From: F22 sp963668535
GTDB lineage: Bacteria; Bacteroidota; Bacteroidia; Bacteroidales; Bacteroidaceae
Assembly: GCA_963668535.1 (NCBI GenBank)
Contig: OY764867.1
Coordinates: 248,001 to 312,000, forward strand
Length of the DNA stretch: 64,000 bases
Reading direction: 5' to 3'
Position numbers and translations under genes: made by a program. The notes beneath the pieces were generated by a model. That model made no database searches and was not told the origin of the DNA. It was given only the letters and a program-made list of their open reading frames with translations. Shown piece by piece: positions 59,184 through 64,000 of this stretch (the first letter of the stretch is position 1; every line of letters starts with the position of its first letter).

Positions 59184-59191
59184 CAAATATA
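59184..59191 (-). promoter_or_regulatory. -7 element for the patatin-barrel gene
   Basis: The minus strand reads TATATTTG, an exact TAnnTTTG match, 39 bp before the start codon. There is no clear -33 box. Confidence 0.45.
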
Positions 59192-59302
59192 GACACTATA
59201 CTAAAAAGATAAGAGGAAGGACAAGCCACATATTATACAGCTCCTCCTCCCCCTATCTTATATATTTATCTTTAGGAATCTCATACTTGAGACTAAAAGA
59301 AA

Positions 59303-60646
59303 TTACAGCTTAGCTTGAATAGCCTTAGCTTCTTCCTCATATCCTGGCTTGTTCAACAAAGCAAACATGTTTTTCTTGTATGCCTCAACACCTGGTTGGT
59401 TAAATGGATTCACCCCTAGGATATATCCACTAATACCACATGCACGTTCAAAGAAGTAGAACAATTGACCTATAGATGATTCATCCAACTGAGGAAGTAC
59501 GATACGCATGTTAGGTACGCCACCATCAACATGTGCTAATAAAGTACCAAGCTCAGCCATCTTATTTACTTCGTCAACTCGCTTACCTGCAAGGAAGTTC
59601 AATCCATCAAGATTAGCTTCGTCAGAAGGAACTTCAAGTACATGGTTTACATTTTCAACAGAGATAACAGTTTCAAAAATAGTACGTTCACCTTCTTGAA
59701 TCCATTGTCCCATTGAATGAAGATCGGTAGAAAAGTCTACAGCTGCTGGGAAAATACCCTTACCATCTTTACCTTCAGATTCACCATATAATTGCTTCCA
59801 CCATTCACCGATATAGTGAAGTTTTGGGTTATAATTGACAAGAATTTCAGTCTTCTTACCACCTTCATACAGCGCATTACGAGCAGCAGCATACAAAGCA
59901 GCTGGATTTTCTTCAAATGGCACTTCTGGACCACAGACTTTTTCCATTTCAACTGCACCTGCAACCAACGCTTCAATATCAAAACCAGCTGCAGCAATTG
60001 GCAATAGACCTACAGGAGTAAGAACAGAAAAACGTCCACCCACGTTGTCAGGAATAATGAAGCTCTTATATCCTTCTTTATCAGCAGTGACACGAGCAGC
60101 TCCCTTCTTAGCATCAGTTACAGCAACAATAACTTTCTTTGCAACATCTTTACCTCGTTGTTCTTCACATTGCTTCTTCAACAAACGAAAAGCCAAAGCA
60201 GTTTCAGTTGTTGTACCCGACTTCGAAATATTGATAACACCAAATTTCTTACCCTTCAAGAAAGTTGTCAATTCATACAAATAGTCTTCACCGATGTTGT
60301 GACCTGCATAAATCATAACAGGGCTAGACTTTTCTTCTTGCAACCAAGCAAAACTATTAGACAAAGCTTCGATAACCGAACGTGCTCCCAAGTAACTCCC
60401 CCCGATACCAGCAACAACTATAATATCGCAATTTTCACGCAATGTAGTTGCCGCTTCTTTGATATCTGCTATATGTTCAGGAGAGATAGTTGAAGGGAGA
60501 TGCAACCATCCCAAGAAATCATTACCTGCTCCAGTACCTTGTTCAAGCATTTGTTGCGCTTGTTGTACTTGTGCGCTATATGCGCTAATCTTGTCTTGGC
60601 TTACAAAGCCTGCAATCTTGTCTAGATTGAGTGTAATTTGTTTCAT
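59303..60646 (-). CDS. pgi: Glucose-6-phosphate isomerase
   Basis: Interconverts glucose-6-phosphate and fructose-6-phosphate in glycolysis. The 447-residue product is the short bacterial form. It has IVVAGIGGSYLGARSVIEALSNSF, NISKSGTTTETALAFRLLKKQ (sugar-phosphate binding), DNVGGRFSVLTPVGLLPIAAAGFDI, and the late NPFNQPGVEAYKKNMFALL with the Gln-Pro-Gly-Val-Glu signature. All are family hallmarks. It is third in lysS-gpsA-pgi, 53 bp after gpsA. Confidence 0.97.
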   Translation of the reverse strand: MKQITLNLDKIAGFVSQDKISAYSAQVQQAQQMLEQGTGAGNDFLGWLHLPSTISPEHIADIKEAATTLRENCDIIVVAGIGGSYLGARSVIEALSNSFAWLQEEKSSPVMIYAGHNIGEDYLYELTTFLKGKKFGVINISKSGTTTETALAFRLLKKQCEEQRGKDVAKKVIVAVTDAKKGAARVTADKEGYKSFIIPDNVGGRFSVLTPVGLLPIAAAGFDIEALVAGAVEMEKVCGPEVPFEENPAALYAAARNALYEGGKKTEILVNYNPKLHYIGEWWKQLYGESEGKDGKGIFPAAVDFSTDLHSMGQWIQEGERTIFETVISVENVNHVLEVPSDEANLDGLNFLAGKRVDEVNKMAELGTLLAHVDGGVPNMRIVLPQLDESSIGQLFYFFERACGISGYILGVNPFNQPGVEAYKKNMFALLNKPGYEEEAKAIQAKL

Positions 60647-60699
60647 TTGTTTATCTCGTTAGTATTGTAAACAATTTTAATATTATTATGTGGATGTGG

Positions 60700-61695
60700 C
60701 TATCTTAACGAATCTGTCAATAATTTAATCTCAATGGCAGGTGCTATACGTTCGTACAATATATTGTAAACTGCATCCAAAATTGGCATATTCACATGAT
60801 ATCGCTTATTGATCTCTTTAATACATTTAGTACCATAATACCCTTCAGCGATCATCTCCATTTCAATCTGAGCCGCCTTCACATTATATCCTTTACCAAT
60901 CATCGTGCCAAAGACACGATTTCTGGAAAATTTAGAGTATCCAGTCACAAGCAAATCACCTAAATATACCGAATCATTACTATTACGTTGAATAGGGTGT
61001 ACCGTTTCCAAAAAACGATTCATCTCAACAATAGCATTAGAAATCAGAACTGCTTGAAAATTATCTCCATACTTCAAACCACTGCAAATTCCAGCTGCAA
61101 TGGCATATACATTCTTCAGCACACTACCATATTCAATACCTGCCACATCTTCGCTCACAGAAGTCTTTATATATTCACTACTGATAAGACGAGCAAACCC
61201 CTGTGCTTTTTCAACATCAGGACAAGCAACTGTCAAATAAGAAAGTCGTTCCATAGCCACTTCTTCCGCGTGGCATGGGCCACCAATCACAGCTATATTT
61301 TTGGCCGGTATATTGAATTGATGTTCAAAATAGTCTGACACAATTTTGTTATCATCAGGTACAATACCTTTGATGGCTGTTACAATAAATTTGTCTCTCA
61401 ACTTCACACGCAATTTTTTTAAATGCTGTTTAATATAAGGAGACGGTGTAACAAAAACCAAAGTATCAGCCTCTCGAGCAATATCATTAATATTACTCGA
61501 GAAATGAATACGCTCTGTATCAAAGCGCACAGTAGTAAGATATGCAGGGTTGTGTCCCAAACGCTTAAATTCCTCTATTCTATCATCTCGGCGCATATAC
61601 CAATAGATTTCATCAGTAGAATCTAAGATCATTTTGGCTATTGCGGTAGCCCAACTACCACCACCCACAATGGCTACTTTGCCGGGTAGTTTCAT
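60700..61695 (-). CDS. gpsA: NAD(P)-dependent glycerol-3-phosphate dehydrogenase
   Basis: Makes sn-glycerol-3-phosphate from dihydroxyacetone phosphate for phospholipid synthesis. The 331-residue product begins MKLPGKVAIVGGGSWATAIAKM with the Rossmann GGGSWATA at 11-18. It also has LVFVTPSPYIKQHL, AVIGGPCHAEEVA, the catalytic Lys in GIEYGSVLKNVYAIAAGI and GDNFQAVLISNAIVEM. The open frame extends with GTG to 61716, next to the lysS stop; the ATG at 61695 is the conventional start. It follows lysS at once, so it is co-transcribed. Confidence 0.95.
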   Translation of the reverse strand: MKLPGKVAIVGGGSWATAIAKMILDSTDEIYWYMRRDDRIEEFKRLGHNPAYLTTVRFDTERIHFSSNINDIAREADTLVFVTPSPYIKQHLKKLRVKLRDKFIVTAIKGIVPDDNKIVSDYFEHQFNIPAKNIAVIGGPCHAEEVAMERLSYLTVACPDVEKAQGFARLISSEYIKTSVSEDVAGIEYGSVLKNVYAIAAGICSGLKYGDNFQAVLISNAIVEMNRFLETVHPIQRNSNDSVYLGDLLVTGYSKFSRNRVFGTMIGKGYNVKAAQIEMEMIAEGYYGTKCIKEINKRYHVNMPILDAVYNILYERIAPAIEIKLLTDSLR

Positions 61696-61716
61696 GCTAT
61701 CTAGATTACGTAACAC

Positions 61717-63444
61717 TTAAATTTTTTCTAACCATGTAGCCACATCAGCTACACTCGGGTTTGCTAAATCAAGCTTATATTTTTTATTGACACCACAGAT
61801 ATCTTGATGAAACTTTTGTGCCTTCACACCAGCCATCATAGACACTTCATTATATCCCGCTTTTTGAATAACAGGTACCCATTCAGCATCAATTCCAAGA
61901 ACAGTATATTTATCGACACTATCCTTTTTCACCTTTCTCTCTGGACGCATCTGTGGAAAGAACAGCACTTCTTGGATAGCCAACTGACCAGTCAACAACA
62001 TCACAAGACGATCCATACCAATCCCCATACCAGAAGTAGGAGGCATACCATATTCTAAGGCACGCACGAAGTCCATATCAATAAACATGGCTTCATCGTC
62101 ACCCTTTTCGCTCAATTTTAGCTGATCTTGAAAACGTTCCAATTGATCGATCGGATCATTTAGTTCAGAATAAGCATTAGCCAACTCTTTACCATTGACC
62201 ATCAATTCAAAACGTTCGGTCAATTCTGGATTGTCACGATGCTTTTTGGTCAACGGAGACATTTCCACTGGATAGTCTGTAATAAACGTTGGTTGAATAT
62301 AATTGCCTTCACATTTTTCACCAAAGATTTCATCGATAAGCTTACCTTTACCCATCGTTTCATCCACTTCAATATCAAGTGATTGAGCAATTTCTCTAAT
62401 TTCGTTTTCTGATTTACCGTTCAAATCATGACCCGTAAACTCCTTAATAGAGTCCAACATAGTCACACGCTTATAAGGTGCTTTGAAGTTTATGACATGA
62501 TCACCAACCTTCAATTCAGTTGTACCATTTACATCCAAGCAAATCTTTTCAATCATTTGCTCAGTAAATTCCATCATCCAATTATAATCCTTGTACGCCA
62601 CATAAATTTCCATTGCAGTAAACTCTGGATTATGTGTACGGTCCATACCTTCATTACGGAAGTTACGGGAGAATTCATACACTCCTTCGAAACCACCAAC
62701 GATAAGACGCTTCAAGTACAATTCATTAGCAATACGCAAATAAAGAGGCATATCTAGCGCATTATGATGAGTAATAAATGGACGTGCTGCCGCTCCACCA
62801 GGAATTGGTTGCAATACAGGTGTATCAACCTCCATATAACCGCGTGTATTAAAGAAATCACGCATGGAGTTAAATATTTTCGTACGTTTTATAAAGATAT
62901 CTTTGACTCCTTCATTAACAGCAAGGTCAACATAACGCTGACGATAACGCATTTCTGGATCTTCAAAAGCATCGTACACTTCACCATCCTTCACCTTAGG
63001 TGTAGGAAGAGGCTTGATACTTTTACTCAAGAAAGTCAACTTTTCACAATGTACAGAGATTTCACCCATCTTTGTACGGAAGACAAAACCTTCTACACCA
63101 ATAAAGTCACCTAAGTCAAGTAACTTTTTAAACATTTTGTTGTACAAGTCTTTATCTTCACCAGGGCACATATCATCACGTGTAACATACACTTGAATAC
63201 GCCCTTTACCATCTTGTAATTCAATAAATGAAGCCTTACCCATGATACGGCGGCTCATCATACGTCCAGCAATAGATACACGACGAGGCTCTTCCTCATC
63301 ATCTTTAAACTCCGCTAAAATATCGGTGGAGTGTGCATTTACATCAAATGCTTCTGCTGGATAGGGGTCAACACCCATCGCTCGCAGTTCATTCAGACTA
63401 TTGCGTCTGATGATTTCCTGTTCGCTTAATTCTAAAATATTCAT
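61717..63444 (-). CDS. lysS: Lysyl-tRNA synthetase (class II)
   Basis: Charges tRNA-Lys. The 575-residue product has an N-terminal OB-fold anticodon-binding domain (VSIAGRMMSRRIMGKASFIELQDGKGRIQVYV). The class II catalytic domain follows with motif 1 (FFNTRGYMEVDTPVLQPIPGGAAARPF), motif 2 (EFSRNFRNEGMDRTHNPEFTAMEIY) and motif 3 (GMPPTSGMGIGMDRLVMLLTG). A C-terminal extension of about 70 residues after motif 3 (KYTVLGIDAEWVPVIQKAGYNEVSMM...) resembles a helix-hairpin-type appendage seen in Bacteroidetes LysS. It is first in the lysS-gpsA-pgi run. Confidence 0.97.
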   Translation of the reverse strand: MNILELSEQEIIRRNSLNELRAMGVDPYPAEAFDVNAHSTDILAEFKDDEEEPRRVSIAGRMMSRRIMGKASFIELQDGKGRIQVYVTRDDMCPGEDKDLYNKMFKKLLDLGDFIGVEGFVFRTKMGEISVHCEKLTFLSKSIKPLPTPKVKDGEVYDAFEDPEMRYRQRYVDLAVNEGVKDIFIKRTKIFNSMRDFFNTRGYMEVDTPVLQPIPGGAAARPFITHHNALDMPLYLRIANELYLKRLIVGGFEGVYEFSRNFRNEGMDRTHNPEFTAMEIYVAYKDYNWMMEFTEQMIEKICLDVNGTTELKVGDHVINFKAPYKRVTMLDSIKEFTGHDLNGKSENEIREIAQSLDIEVDETMGKGKLIDEIFGEKCEGNYIQPTFITDYPVEMSPLTKKHRDNPELTERFELMVNGKELANAYSELNDPIDQLERFQDQLKLSEKGDDEAMFIDMDFVRALEYGMPPTSGMGIGMDRLVMLLTGQLAIQEVLFFPQMRPERKVKKDSVDKYTVLGIDAEWVPVIQKAGYNEVSMMAGVKAQKFHQDICGVNKKYKLDLANPSVADVATWLEKI

Positions 63445-63483
63445 CGTTATTTTTTAGCTGTTATTTCTAATCTCTATTTGGTG

Positions 63484-63491
63484 CAAAAATA
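63484..63491 (-). promoter_or_regulatory. -7 element for lysS-gpsA-pgi
   Basis: The minus strand reads TATTTTTG, an exact TAnnTTTG match, 40 bp before the lysS start. There is no -33 TTTG. Confidence 0.45.
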
Positions 63492-63562
63492 CAAAATCCT
63501 TTCGTATATACCGCAGTTTCTCTTAGAAAAGTCAAATATCCAAGGTATTTTAAGATGAAGAC

Positions 63563-63594
63563 TTTGGTTAGCCCATGAATAAAGTGTAATTTTG
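63563..63594 (+). promoter_or_regulatory. Promoter of the MATE transporter gene
   Basis: TTTG at 63563-63566, 20-nt spacer, TAATTTTG at 63587-63594, a full consensus match. The leader to the ATG at 63645 is about 45 nt. Confidence 0.75.
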
Positions 63595-63644
63595 CACCGG
63601 ATATGGCACCCCGTATCCCGCATAATAACATATAAGGATAACAG

Positions 63645-64000
63645 ATGGAACAAAATAAAGCGTTGGAGCTTGAACAACAGCCTATAGGCAAACTGCTTAT
63701 ACAATACGCAACACCAGCAATAATCGCCATGACTGCGATGTCACTATACAACATCGTAGACAGTATTTTTATCGGTCACGGTGTAGGTGCATTGGCTATA
63801 TCAGGTCTTGCTATTACCTTCCCATTAGCCAATATTGCAGCTGCTTTTGGTAGCCTCATTGGCGTAGGTGCTTCTGCCCTACTCTCCGTAAAACTAGGAC
63901 AAAAAGACTACAAAACAACCCAAAAGATTCTAGGCAATCTAGTTGTCATGAACGTGATAATGGGTATCCTATTGAGTGTAGTCGCAATCATTTATCTGGA
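63645..64000 (+). CDS. MATE-family efflux transporter, 5' part (runs off right edge)
   Basis: A sodium- or proton-driven multidrug exporter family of the inner membrane. The first 118 codons are visible. They read MEQNKALELEQQPIGKLLIQ, then YATPAIIAMTAMSLYNIVDSIFIGH, a typical MATE helix 1 with the P-A-I and Y-N-I-V-D-x-I-F-I-G signature. GVGALAISGLAITFPLANIAAAFGSLIGVGASALLSVKLGQ follows, the helix 2-loop block. The sequence resembles the MepA branch. The frame is open to the edge; the substrate is not predictable. Confidence 0.92.
   Translation, partial: MEQNKALELEQQPIGKLLIQYATPAIIAMTAMSLYNIVDSIFIGHGVGALAISGLAITFPLANIAAAFGSLIGVGASALLSVKLGQKDYKTTQKILGNLVVMNVIMGILLSVVAIIYL

Noticed and set aside
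59195..59275. Possible pgi terminator in the gap before the patatin gene
   Set aside because: The purine and pyrimidine runs pair only with gaps and no clear T-run follows.

Overview
This 64 kb stretch is an AT-rich chromosomal segment from a member of the Bacteroidota, most likely order Bacteroidales; I cannot fix the genus. The lineage evidence is direct. Genes are preceded by the Bacteroidetes promoter pattern (TTTG, 19-20 nt, TAnnTTTG) rather than -35/-10 boxes, and Shine-Dalgarno sequences are nearly absent. The gene set includes families typical of the group: NigD-like lipoprotein, DUF4301, DUF5063, the giant DUF5112/DUF5113-type kinase, a PD40/TPR protein next to nfeD-floA, and a tamB-tsaD-maf cluster. 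I see no insertion sequence, prophage, CRISPR array or rRNA operon. The region looks like core chromosome.

Layout. 1-9.3 kb: the 5' part of dsbD (runs off the left edge), a Dabb protein, udk-mltF, then a leftward run of DMP19 protein, NigD-like lipoprotein, Yip1 protein, smpB and an orphan sensor kinase. 9.4-19.4 kb: an AspT-type transporter, tRNA-Ser, ttcA, the PD40/TPR-nfeD-floA group, a nucleoside phosphorylase, galE followed by a hairpin-rich non-coding stretch, and a cysteine desulfidase-family gene. 19.5-23.4 kb: a YkgJ protein plus a secreted FMN-binding protein, then nrdD-nrdG. 23.9-30.5 kb: tamB-tsaD-maf, ending in a cluster of 22-bp palindromic repeats. 30.5-38 kb: ftsK-lolA-trxB and a GNAT gene leftward; DUF5063, DEDD exonuclease and RlmI-like methyltransferase rightward. 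38-45.8 kb: a leftward operon of DUF4301, tandem histidine kinase, response regulator and AbgT transporter. 45.9-50.5 kb: relA-dgkA and grpE-dnaJ. 50.6-56.2 kb: glycosyltransferase, four tandem tRNA-Asp genes, recR-membrane protein-GNAT, a sodium:solute symporter and a candidate orphan sRNA. 56.2-64 kb: patatin/barrel protein and HAD phosphatase, lysS-gpsA-pgi, and the start of a MATE transporter that runs off the right edge.

Most genes are housekeeping: tRNA modification and charging (ttcA, tsaD, lysS), trans-translation (smpB), anaerobic dNTP supply (nrdDG), envelope biogenesis (tamB, lolA, mltF, patatin-barrel), DNA segregation and repair (ftsK, recR), stringent response (relA) and chaperones. 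The points that most merit a second look are: the candidate sRNA at 56049-56197, which has its own full-consensus promoter and terminator; the palindromic 22-bp repeats at 30398-30497; the double histidine kinase, whose two kinase halves appear to have complementary defects and which is co-oriented with an AbgT transporter; and the multi-hairpin element after galE.

Several starts were moved inward to an ATG. The usual reasons are that the longer frame begins with TTG or GTG, overlaps a promoter or neighbouring gene, or puts extra residues before a clear signal peptide.
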